This document shows, piece by piece, positions 1 through 10,248 of a stretch of DNA of 60,051 nt; within the stretch, counting starts at the first letter, position 1, and every line of letters begins with the position of its first letter. Source of the stretch: Chromera velia (taxonomy: Eukaryota > Sar > Chromeraceae); assembly GCA_018398765.1 (NCBI GenBank), contig JAHBMJ010005952.1, positions 1 through 60,051 on the forward strand, given 5' to 3'. Both the position numbers and the translations under genes were made by a program. The notes under the pieces were generated by a model that saw nothing but the letters and a program-made list of their open reading frames with translations, had not been told where the DNA came from and ran no database searches.

Positions 1-378
1 CACTGTCAACATAACAACATGTAAACAGTGTCGTTTGCAAAAAGGATTAACAAATCAGACACACAAATGACAGGATGTTTTGGGGGGACACACGGCAACA
101 CACTTCTACAAAAACGCGTTCAAGCATGGAAAAAGCTTCGCGCGACAAAACAGACGGATACGCCACACCGATCCAGGCAGAAAACCTGGAAGGACACACA
201 AGCAAGCCACCAGAGAGACTGATGATTCAGTCAGACCGACAGGAACGTCACACCGTTTGACCTGCCACATGTCAAACCTGCCACATGTCACCATCAAGTC
301 ATCCCCTTGCCTTTCGCCCTGCATTAAATTGTATCGCGCATGCATGCAGAATAAGGAACGGGGCCGACAGCTGGGCGC

Positions 379-3076
379 TTAGTCGTGCTTGTGGCGGTGA
401 CGGCGGGAGTGCTTGGTGGGAGCGGAGTACTTGGTGGGGGCGGGGGCAGCCATGGTGACGGGGGTGGCAGGGACGGTGGCAATGGTGACGCAGGCAGAGC
501 CGGTGTCAGTGTAGCCAGCGGGGCAGGACTGGACCTGAGTGAAGGTGGTTCTGGTGCAGCCAGCGCCGGAGGCGGTGGTGCCAGCGGGGCAGGAAGACTC
601 CATGGCGACGGACACAGTGGAGACGCAGGCAGAGCCGGAGTCCACAGTGCCGGCGGGGCAGGAGTAGGAGGTGGAGGACTCAGTGCGGTAGGTGGTGATG
701 GGAGCAACGGTCTCAGAGGTGGACTCCATACGGAATCCCATCTCCTGAACAGTCATGGTGGACTTGTTCTCAACGGTGGAGAGTCTCTCAGAGTGGGCGG
801 TCTCAGAGACGGTCTGGGTGGTGTAAGAGGGGATGGAGGAGACGGTCTCAGTCATGGGGACGGTGGAGGAGACCACTCTGGTGGTGCAAGCGAAGCCGCC
901 AGCGGAGCCGGATCCGAAGCCGAAGCCGGAGCCGCTGCCAGAGCAGGACTGGGGCTGGTAAGTGGTGGAGTACTCAACGAGAGTGTTGGGGGCAACAGAC
1001 TCGGTGTTGTAGGAGGTGGCCACAGAGTAGGAGGTCTCGGGGATGGAGCGGGTCTCGTAGACCTGCTCGGTCTCCTGGACGGTGGTGGTCTCGAATCCGT
1101 CCTCAGTGAAGTAGGTGGCGACAGCGGGAACGGTCTCGAGGTAGGAGTTGGTCACAACTCTGTACTTGGTCTCAGAGAGGCAGCCAGAGGCACCGGCACC
1201 GCCGAAGAAAGAGCCAGAGGAGGCACCGGCAGCGGAGCAGGAGACATAGTCCACGCGATCGTTGGACACGGTCACGGTCTCAGAGACGGTGGCAGTGGAG
1301 TAGGAGACGAGAGCAGGGACGGCCTCAGTGTAGGTGGTGGGTCTGACAGACTCGACCTCCATCACAATGTCGTCGTAAGCGGTGAAGACCTCCTCGGTGG
1401 TGGCGGTCTCAGTCACAGTGCGGGTCTCGTATCTGTAGAGCTTGGGGACGGTCTCAGTGACGGTGGAGGACTCGTAGGAGATGGAGGTGGTGGTGTAAGT
1501 CTCCATAGGGATGTCCTCGTAGGTCTGAGTGGCGCAGGTCATGGAGGGACCCTCACCAATGGTGGCGGTGCCCTCAGGGCAGGCGTAGGAACCGGCCTTG
1601 GAGCCGAGGGTGCCGGGGAGCATGGTGGCGGGGACGGTGGCGGTGACGGCGCGCTTGCAGCCAGAGTAGCCCTTGGAGGAGCCAATAGAGCCGGCACCAG
1701 CAGAGCCGGGTCCGAACTCATCAGAGCCAGCGGGGCACATGGTGTGGGTCTCAGAGACGGTGATGGGTCTGCTGACGGTGACGGTCACAGTGCACTCACC
1801 CATGGAGTTCTCAACGGTTCCCTCGGGGCAGTAGTACACGGGGACAGACTCGACACGGGAGACGGTGACGGTCACGGGTCTCTTCTCGAAGCGAGCCTTC
1901 TTGACGGTCTTCTGCTCAGTCACGCGGGAGGTGGTGGGCAGACGGATGGTGCAGCGCATGGACTCTCCGGAGCCGGAGGCAGAGGAGCCAGCGGGGCAGG
2001 AGTAGGAGGGGACGAGGACCTGCTTGGTGAGGGTGAGGGTCTGGGGGACGGAGGAGATCATGGGGATCTGGCTGGAGGCGGGGACGGAGTAGGCCTCGAG
2101 GGAGGAGGTTCTGAGGGTCACAGCGCAGGAGCCATCAGCCTGGGCGGAGGAGCCCTGGGGGCAGGTGGAGCCGGTTCTGAGGGTGGTGCTGGGGAGGTTG
2201 TAGGTGGCGGGCTTGGAAGCAAGGGTAGCAACGCGGATTGCCCTGGTGGAACCAGACTGCTCCACAGACTGGAAGGAGAGGGTAGCGGTGCAGCTTCCGT
2301 CAGCAGCCATGGTGGTGCCAGAGGGGCACACGGAGGAAGACACAGGGGTGTTCACGGGGAAGGAGAGGGTGGTGGGGACGGTCTCAGTGGAGTACTGGGT
2401 GGTGGAGCCGGTCACGAGGCAAGCACCACCCTCCATGGAGGAGCCGGAGGGGCAGGTGGGGGCACCGGGGACAGAGACCTGCTTGGAGACGGGAACGGAG
2501 AAGGGGGTCTTCTCGAAGGAGGTGGAGGTCACGGGGACAGCGCGAGTCTCCTGGGTGGGGACGCGGATGGCCCTGGTGGTGGTGCACATGCCGTCAGCAC
2601 CGGGGCCAGAGGCACCGGCGGGGCAGGAGGTGGTGGGCACCTGGATGGAAGAGGTGGAGGCAATTCTGGCAGTGGAGGTGGTTTTAGTGCAGGCACCTCC
2701 GTTCATGGTGGAGCCCTGCAGATCCAACACACAAACAGCAGAACAAGGGATTTGAGGGAAGCAAGAGACACCATGGAAAGACGGCCATGGGACATTCACT
2801 ATTTTGAGGGAAGCGGCGCGAGAAACACAGGAGATGGGAGACAGGAGATCGACGGGAGTCTCGACAGACCTTGGGGCAGAAAGAGCTGGCGGGGACAGTC
2901 TCAGTGTTGGGGACGGAAGAGGTGATGTAGGCGGCAGTCTCAGTCATGGAGCAGGTGGTGCCCTCAAGGGTGTAGCCAGAGGGGCAGGTGTAAGTGGTGA
3001 GAGGGGCAGCAGGAGCGGCACCCTTCTTCTGGGCGAAAGCCACAGCGAAAGCGGCGGGGACAGCGAGGAACTTCAT
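379..3076 (-). CDS. Secreted CPxG cysteine-module protein, oocyst/cyst-wall-protein-like (left copy)
   Basis: Two exons: 2870-3076 (69 codons) and 379-2715 (778 codons plus stop), joined across a 154-nt phase-0 intron (2716-2869), giving 847 aa. The start MKFLAVPAAF opens a hydrophobic signal peptide ending near residue 16. The mature protein is built of repeated modules of the form CPxGxxxxxxxC, separated by Thr/Ser/Glu-rich strands (repeated VTETVP and TVSETV motifs), and ends in a basic His/Arg tail RRHRHKHD. Spaced CP-G-C modules plus a signal peptide recall coccidian oocyst-wall and other extracellular matrix proteins; a structural wall or cyst role is inferred, not shown. Codons are strongly C-ending (ACC, TCC, GTC, GAG), suggesting high expression. 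Relative to the right copy it lacks the second intron and two cysteine modules, and has a Gly/Ser/Phe-rich insert (GFGFGSG) flanked by cysteines. Confidence 0.85.
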
Positions 3077-3835
3077 CGTGTCGTTGAAGTGAAGAGAGGT
3101 AATCAAGAAGGGTCTCAACAGAAGCCAAAGCTGTCACGGAGCTAGTCTCGATAGGAGCCAGATGGTTTGAGAGAGACGGTTGGTGTAAGAGAGACAGACG
3201 CTCAGTTAATCATAGAGGGAATTAAGATCGTGACAAGCTTCAGGATGTGACCATATTTTACGGCATGCGCATGCAGCACTGCAACATGCATGCAACGCCT
3301 GCATGCAACAGTAGTGTTGTTTCGACGCGCGTCCCCCGAAAAATGTCCCCCGAAAAAGTCGAGACACACACCCCAAATAGTGACTTCCGGGCAGAATTTT
3401 GATGCTGAGCTGCCATCTGAGGCTTTTCAGGGGGGCAAAATTTTGTCGCGCGGGACAATCGTCCCCCGAAAATCAAAATTTTGTCCCCCTAAAAAGCCTC
3501 AGATGGCAGCTCAGCATCAAAATTGTGCCCGGAAGTCACTATTTGTGGTGTGTGTCTCGACTTTTTCGGGGGACATTTTTCGGGGGACGCGCGTCGAAAC
3601 AACACTACATGTTGCATGCAGGCGTTGCATGCATGTTGCAGTGCTGCATGCGCATGCAAGTTGGGCCACATCCTGAAGCTTGTCACGATCTTCCCTCTGT
3701 GATCAACTGAGCGTCTGTCTCTCTTACACCATCTGTCTCTCTCAAACCACCTGGTTCCTATCGAGACTAGCTCCGTGACAGCTTTGGCTTCTGTTGAGAC
3801 CCTTCTTGATTACCTCTCTTCACTTCAACGACACG
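3077..3835. promoter_or_regulatory. Shared bidirectional upstream region of the wall-protein pair
   Basis: This 759-nt interval separates the divergent starts. The proximal parts (3077-3262 and 3658-3835) are near-identical inverted copies containing TCTGTCTCTCTTACACCA and CTATCGAGACTAGCTCCGTG blocks and a pyrimidine-rich 5' leader ending CTTCAACGACACG before each ATG. The hairpin lies between. Both genes therefore probably share the same control elements. No TATA box is evident. Confidence 0.6.
3263..3657. repeat. Central near-perfect hairpin of the palindrome
   Basis: Arms of about 180 nt flank the spacer 3445-3474. Both ends read GCATGCGCATGC. Each arm carries TGCATGCAACGCCTGCATGC-type alternations and repeated blocks of C5GAAAA / TTTTCG5 (for example near 3340, 3355 and 3460). 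The arms differ at only a few positions, so this DNA could extrude as a cruciform. It sits between the two divergent start codons, within the shared upstream region. It may be a foldback mobile element that triggered the duplication, but I see no target-site duplication that would show this. Confidence 0.85.
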
Positions 3836-6800
3836 ATGAAGTTCCTCGCTGTCCCCGCCGCTTTCGCTGTGGCTTTCGCCCAGAAGAAGGGTGCCGCTCC
3901 TGCTGCCCCTCTCACCACTTACACCTGCCCCTCTGGCTACACCCTTGAGGGCACCACCTGCTCCATGACCGAGACTGCCGCCTACATCACCTCTTCCATC
4001 CCCAACACTGAGACTGTCCCCGCCAGCTCTTTCTGCCCCAAGGTCTGTCGAGACTCCCGTCGATCTCCTGTCTCCCGTCTCCTGTGTTTCTCGCGCCGCT
4101 TCCCTCAAAATAGTGAATGTCCCATGGCCGTCTTTCCATGGTGTCTCTTGCTTCCCTCAAACTCCCTGTTCTGCTGTTTGTGTGTTGTATCTGCAGGGCT
4201 CCACCATGAACGGAGGTGCCTGCACCAAGACCGAGACTGCTGCCTACGTCTCCTCCATCCCCAGGACTGAGTCCGTGGCTGCCCAGGCTTACTGCCCCTC
4301 TGGCTCCTCCATGTCCGGATCCGCCTGCACCCAGACCACCTCCACCGCCAGGATCGCCTCCACCACCTCCACCCAGGTCCCCATGACCTCTTGCCCCGCT
4401 GGCTCCTCCCCCGCCGCTGACGGCATGTGCACCACCACCAGGGCCATCCGCGTCCCCCAGGTTTCTGCCCGTGACGTCCCCGTGACCACCACCACCGTTG
4501 AGAAGACCCCCTTCTCCGTTCCCGTCTCCAAGCAGGTCTCCGTCCCCGGTGCCCCCACCTGCCCCTCTGGCTCCTCTATGGAGGGCGGTGCTTGCCTCGT
4601 GACTGGATCCTCTACTGAGTACTCCACTCAGTCCATCCAGACCTCCGTCAACGTCCCCACCTCCACCCCCGTGTCTTCTTCCGCTTGCCCCTCCGGCACC
4701 ACCATGGCCGCTGATGGCAGCTGCACTGCTCGTCTCTCCTTCCAGTCTGTGGAGCAGTCCTCTTCCCAGAAGTCTGTCCGCCTCCCCACCCTCTCCTCCA
4801 AGCCCGCCACCTTCAACCTCCCCGCCACCACCCTCAGAACCGGCTCCACCTGCCCCCAGGGCACCTCCGCCCAGGCTGACGGTACCTGCACTGTGACCCT
4901 CAGAACCTCCTCCCTGGAGTCCTACGAGGTCCCTGTGTCTTCCCAGGTGCCCGTCATCTCCCAGTTCCCCCAGACCCTCACCCTGACCAAGCAGTTCCTC
5001 GTCCCCTCCTACTCCTGCCCTGCTGGCACCATCGCTTCCGGCTCCGGTCCCTCCATGAGCTGCACCGTGACCCTCCCCTCCGCCTCCCCCGTCACTTCCT
5101 CCGCCCCCAGAACCGTCAAGCAGGCTCGCTTCGAGAAGAGACCCGTCACCGTGACCCTCTCCAGAGTTGAGTCCACCCCCGTGTACTACTGCCCCTCTGG
5201 CACCGTCGAGAATGCCATGGGTGAGTGCACTGCCACCGTCACCATCCGCACCCCCTACACCGTCTCTGAGACCCACACCGCTTGCCCTTCCGGATCCTCC
5301 GAGTACCCCGGTGCCGCCCCCGGCTCTGCCGACTCCTTCTCTGGCAAGGGCGCTGCTCCCTCTTGCAAGCGCGCTGCCACTGCTCACGTGCCCGCCACCC
5401 TCATCCCCGGCACCTCCAAGGGTGCTGCCCGTTACGCCTGCCCCGAGGGCACCTCCCCCATCGGCGAGGGTGCCTCCATGAGCTGCGCTGCTCCTACGTG
5501 AGTCCTCTGCTCTGCACGCCTCTCCCGAGACTGGTTTCTTTTCTATGCAAACATGCGGGTCTGGTCTTCCGCTCTCATTCTCTCTATCTCTATCTCTATC
5601 TCCATATCTCGATCTCTATATCTCTTGTGAATGTGTATGTGTGTACATAAGAAAGCATTTCCATATGTGTGTACATGAGAGAGCATCCACGCTTCGGGAA
5701 AAACGCATCGCGTATGTCTCGTTTGCTCTCTTCTCTAACTCAGTGAAGTGCGACCGGATTCCCTTGATAGATACTTCTCTTCTTTCTTTGGCGGCATCTT
5801 CTTCATCACACTTGTATTCTTTCGGATTCCCTTGTACTTCTCTTTGGCATCTTCATCATCACACTTGTATTCTTTCTTTGTTCATGCAGCTACGAGACTA
5901 TCCCCATGGAGACTTACACCACCTCCTCCATCGCCTATGAGACCTCCACCGTCACTGAGACTGTCCCCAAGCTCTACAGATACGAGACTCGCACTGTGAC
6001 TGAGACCGCCACCACCGAGGAGGTCTACACTGTGTATGACGACATCGTCCTCGAGGAGACCTCCGTGTCTCTCTCCACCTCTTCCTACACCGAGACCGTC
6101 CCCGCTCTTGTCTCTTACTCTGTCGCTTCCGACTCCGAGACCGTGACCGTGTCCAACGACCGCATCAGCTACGTCTCCTGCGCTGACGCCATGTCCGGCA
6201 ACTACGGACCCGGCGCTTCCCTTGCTCCTGGTGTCTCTGGCTCTTGCCTCACTGAGACCAAGTTCAGGGTTGTCTCCAACTCCTACACCGAGACCGTCCC
6301 CGCCGTCGCCACCTACTTCACTGAGGACTTCTCTGAGACCACCACCGTTGAGGAGACTTTCCAGACCTACGACACCTCCTCCATGACTGAGACTTCCCAC
6401 TCCGTCTCTACCTCCTACAACATGGAGACCGTCGGCCCCAACTCTCTCGTTGAGTACTCCACCTCTTACTCTCCCGAGACCGTCACTGAGACCAAGATCC
6501 TCTCTACCCCCGTCCCCATGACTGAGACCGTCTCTATGATCCCCACCTACACTACTGAGACTGTGATGGAGACCGCTCACTCCGAGAGAGTTTCCACTGC
6601 CGCTCAGAAGTCTACCATGCAGGTGTCTGAGATGTCCTTCTCCACTGAGATGATCTCCGAGTCCATTGCCCCCGTCACCTCTTACCGCACTGAGACCTCC
6701 ACCTCCTACTCCTGCCCCGCTGGCACCACTGTCACCGGCTCTGCCTGCATGTCCACCATCACCCTCCCCATGGAGTACTCTTGCCCCGCCGGCTCTTCTG

Positions 6801-7135
6801 CCTCCGGCTCTGGCTCTTGCACCAGAACCACCTTCACTCAGGTCCAGTCCTGCCCCGCTGGCTACACTGACACCGGCTCTGCCTGCGTCTCCACTGTCTC
6901 CGTCCCCATGGAGTCTTCCTGCCCCGCTGGCTCCTCCGCCTCCGGCGCCGGCTGCACCAGAACCACCTTCACTCAGGTCCAGTCCTGCCCCGCTGGCTAC
7001 ACTGACACCGGCTCTGCCTGCGTCACCATTGCTACCGTCCCTGCCACCCCCGTCACCATGGCTGCCCCCGCCCCCACCAAGTACTCCGCTCCCACCAAGC
7101 ACTCCCGCCGCCGTCACGGCCACAAGCACGACTAA
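3836..7135 (+). CDS. Secreted CPxG cysteine-module protein, oocyst/cyst-wall-protein-like (right copy)
   Basis: Three exons: 3836-4042, 4197-5497 and 5890-7135, total 917 aa. Intron 1 (4043-4196, 154 nt, phase 0) is shared with the left copy; intron 2 (5498-5889, 392 nt, phase 2, splitting a Thr codon) is not. The signal peptide MKFLAVPAAFAVAFA is identical to the left copy. After it come CPSG/CPAG/CPEG cysteine modules, a central Thr-Glu-Val-rich region, then three CPAG modules and a basic tail ending GHKHD. The protein has an extra N-terminal cysteine module (around 4230-4330) and an extra C-terminal one made by a 135-bp tandem duplication. An in-frame ATG 42 nt upstream (3794) is not favoured, because the signal peptide starts at 3836. 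The likely role is the same as its paralogue: an extracellular structural coat protein (inferred from domain architecture). Confidence 0.85.
5498..5889 (+). other. Intron present only in the right wall-protein copy
   Basis: GTGAGT donor and TTCATGCAG acceptor bound a 392-nt phase-2 intron. The left paralogue reads straight through the homologous Thr-Tyr-Glu codons. The intron contains (CTCTAT)n and an imperfect tandem duplication of a CATCACACTTGTATTCTTTC segment (near 5805 and 5859). Splicing joins AC to C and preserves the TYE peptide. Confidence 0.85.
6821..7025 (+). repeat. 135-bp coding tandem duplication of a CPAG module
   Basis: The segment starting ACCAGAACCACCTTCACTCA at 6821 recurs at 6956 almost unchanged and encodes the TQVQSCPAGYTDTGSACV peptide twice. 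The left gene has this module once. This is how the repeat protein gains cysteine modules. Confidence 0.9.
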
Positions 7136-7482
7136 GCGCCCAACTGCCGGTATCGTTCCCTGCGTGCACGAGCGATAATTGCAGAGGGAGAAAAATCCAT
7201 GGGAGAGCAGAGACTCGAGAGAACGAAGGCGATGACTTGAGTTTGAGATGCGGCAGGTCAAACGGTGTGACGTCCTGTCGTTCTGACTGAATCATCAGTT
7301 TTTCTCTGGTGGTTTGTGTGTCCTTTCAGGTTTCCTGCCTGGATCGGTGTGGCGTGTCCGTCTGTTTGTCGCGCGAAGCTTCTTTCATGCTTGAACGCTG
7401 TTTGTAAAAGTGTGATGTCGCGTGTCCCCCCAAAACATCCTGTCATTTGTGTTGTCTGATTTTGTTAATCCTTTTTGCAAAT

Positions 7483-10248
7483 GAAATGATTGCAAATGAA
7501 ATGAACAATCCGGAACATACCACAGGAACACGAGTCGTGCGGTATTCCATGAATGATGAGTGGAATGAAACGCGTTGCATGAAATGGTTCTGCTTGCAGT
7601 GGCAGGATAAATAGTGTTTTGAAGCTGCCCGTTAAAAAACTTGGCATCTTGAGCTCCACTTTGTGCCCTCGTTATCTATTCTTCACCTAGCTCTTCACTG
7701 CATGTTCAATTCAACCTCTTCACTGTTCAATCCATAGATTTACAATTTATTTTATCGATTGGCTATGCAGTATAGTCACAGCCGCACCAGCAGTCGCATT
7801 GATTCAAAATTGATTTTTAAACTGTCAACAAATCGTTAGTTTTAAGCATGGTGCTTCAATGTTCTATATAATCATTGAAATGCTTATAACTAGGCTTATA
7901 AGCAAACGCTCTTAGTAGGTGATATAATGTTTAAGTCTTGACACAAAATCTTTTTTTCAAAAATCTTGAATATGTAGTTGAATATACTTATACAACTCTT
8001 TAGGCTTAATTATGCAAGGTTTTTATTTTGACTCGATCCGAGATTTAAACGGCGACGTACATTACGGCGTTTATATTACTTTATAAAGGTCATATAGCTC
8101 AGCTCCTCTTCAACCATGCAACTTTGAAGCCTAACTAAAAACCTAGTTTTAAGCAGTCAAACTAAATGATTTATTAATATTTTGATTTGTTCAATAATAA
8201 CATACGCAGTCATTAATTATTAGAGACAAACTTCTGACAAAGCTAGGGGTAAAGCCTAAGGTAAAGCCGCCGTCGAGGGCCGGCCAACTTCTAATATCCG
8301 TTTATGTACTATCATACTACTATACATTTTATTATACTGTTTTGTGGTATACCGTTACTGGTTTGTAACTGTTTGTTTGATAGTGTCACTAGGCGTAGGA
8401 TATTAAAAACAATAATCAAAAATAATAATCAAAACAAAAAAAAAATGACCATATGATTCAAATGCAAAAAATGTAAAGTTTGACTTATAGGTTGCTACTA
8501 GGACCTTCTGGTCACCTAAAAATGTGTTCAAAAATTTAAATGAATTGTTTTAGGATTTTTGAAAGCAATTGTATGAATTTTAATGAAGATGAATTCTGAA
8601 GTTAGTCTGTATACGATAGGCTGAATTATACAATTTTTGTATTTCCTTCTTCAAGAATTTTGACAACCTCAATCGGCACCTCCGCCTATCCACCGACCCA
8701 CCCATTGTTTCCCGCCGGCATCTTCATCTTTTTTCTTCTAATTTTTTGGAACTCTGAAAGCTTCACCACCTTCGCGACCCTGAAAATATTTTTAAAACGC
8801 GTTCTGTCATTGTCTTCAATCATAAAACCAAAAGTTGCAGTCTCTGCACTTCGCTCACACCTAGGCTCACACCCACCCCTTCTCCTTAATGATGTTGCCA
8901 GCATTATTGTTCAATGGTCTTCTTCTTGCTTCCTCAGACAGTCCTAACATACAGTGTAAAAACGCTGGTTGCCAAAGGGATCGGTAGGGATCACTCGGTG
9001 TGTAAAATTCAATTCTAGCGTCACTCAGTAATTTGAGATTCATTTGAATTCATTTCAGTCAGTTCTGTGCGTAGACTTCCATCTCCTCTTGTGAATCTCT
9101 GTGGATCTTTATAAAAAAAGCTAAATTTTAATCATCATTCTCTTTATAAAGCTGGTTAAACCTCCTAGTAAACTTTAGTTAGAACTTACGTCTTGACTAG
9201 TGTCTTGATTTATATTTCAAAAATAAAAAAAACCAAAATCAAATATTTAAAAAAAAAACCTGAAAAATGAGGTTATGTTTTATTATTTGATTTTGATGTT
9301 CTACGCTCAGTAGTGTCATCATGGTCACGGTGCTAGTCATGGTAAGACTGTCAGGTGAGTCAACTTGCATCATAAATCTAAATCAAAAATGTATAATGCA
9401 TCATGATAGACGATATGTCATAAATCTTCATGCAATAGTCTGTCGACACGACATAACAGAACTGATCTTTGCATGTATGAACGGTTCAAATCTTCTTTTC
9501 AAAGGCAGCGGTGGTGCTTGACCATTCTTCAATGATCTGCACAAAACTTTGCTGCATCCCCAATTGATGTATGAAAAGCATTCAAAAATGCATTCAATTA
9601 AACGTTCAGACACTACTTACCCAGTCTGCATGTATATTGATGAATCTGTGATAAAACTCCCTGTCAATCTCTATTGATCTATTTGTATGTCGATTTGTCT
9701 GTCTCTTTGATCGCACGTTTGAGGCACCTTAACGGTTAAACAGAACCCCAAAGGCAGACGAGCTTCTTGAACTCCAACCAGCGTTACTTCTCTTTTTCGA
9801 CTATATGAGAGATGACAGACAAACAAAGAGGGGACGGGGAGACTCATCATCATCTCATGGCCACCACATAGAACTGTGACACAAACATGTACACATGAAT
9901 AAAAAAAAGCACACATGCTTTCGTGCATGCCTGAATACAGTGCACTTCAAAATCCGACCTGTAAAAAAATTGAGCGCACATTTTGAGCTGTACAGAGGGT
10001 GCATGGTTCCATACATGCGCGTGCTATTCCACGCGTCTGACAGACATACAACACGAGAAAATGAAAGACTGACTTTGATACTTCATTTCATTATTCAAGC
10101 ATTCATACACATCTAGTTAAACAGAAGTACACTCTTTCATATGCGTGAGAACATATGTGATGAGCGCTCTTTTGCATTCTCAGGGGGGTTCCCCTCTCAT
10201 CCAAATCAAAAATGGAAAAATATTTCGGACATTTCTACATGTCTCATA
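7483..10248. other. Non-coding, AT-rich island (mainly 7640-9310)
   Basis: This 2.8-kb stretch has no convincing exon on either strand. It is rich in A/T runs and short ORFs without splice support. A TATAGCTCAG string near 8092 is tRNA-like but has no matching TTCGA arm. It is probably degraded transposon or intergenic DNA. Confidence 0.6.

Larger units (their letters stand above)
36..7482. repeat. Giant inverted repeat (palindrome) carrying two divergent genes
   Basis: The sequence at 36-3444 is repeated in reverse complement at 3475-7482, separated by a 30-nt spacer. The outer limits are visible as TTTGCAAAAAGGATTAACAA at 36 and its complement ending near 7482; outside these points the flanks no longer match. 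Each arm holds a whole gene with promoter, coding region and 3' flank. The right arm is about 0.6 kb longer, because it has an extra intron (5498-5889) and extra cysteine modules. Similarity is very high near the centre and lower in the downstream exons. Such a structure arises by inverted duplication and can be maintained by arm-to-arm gene conversion. Confidence 0.95.

Noticed and set aside
385-2925. 846-codon open frame antisense to the left wall-protein gene (and similar frames 3987-5387, 5882-7261)
   Set aside because: Gly/Ala/Val-rich shadows created by the C-ending codon bias of the real genes; no domain, no splice logic, and they run through the real intron.
8090-8140. TATAGCTCAG string resembling a tRNA D-arm
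   Set aside because: No T-arm TTCGA, no acceptor-stem pairing.
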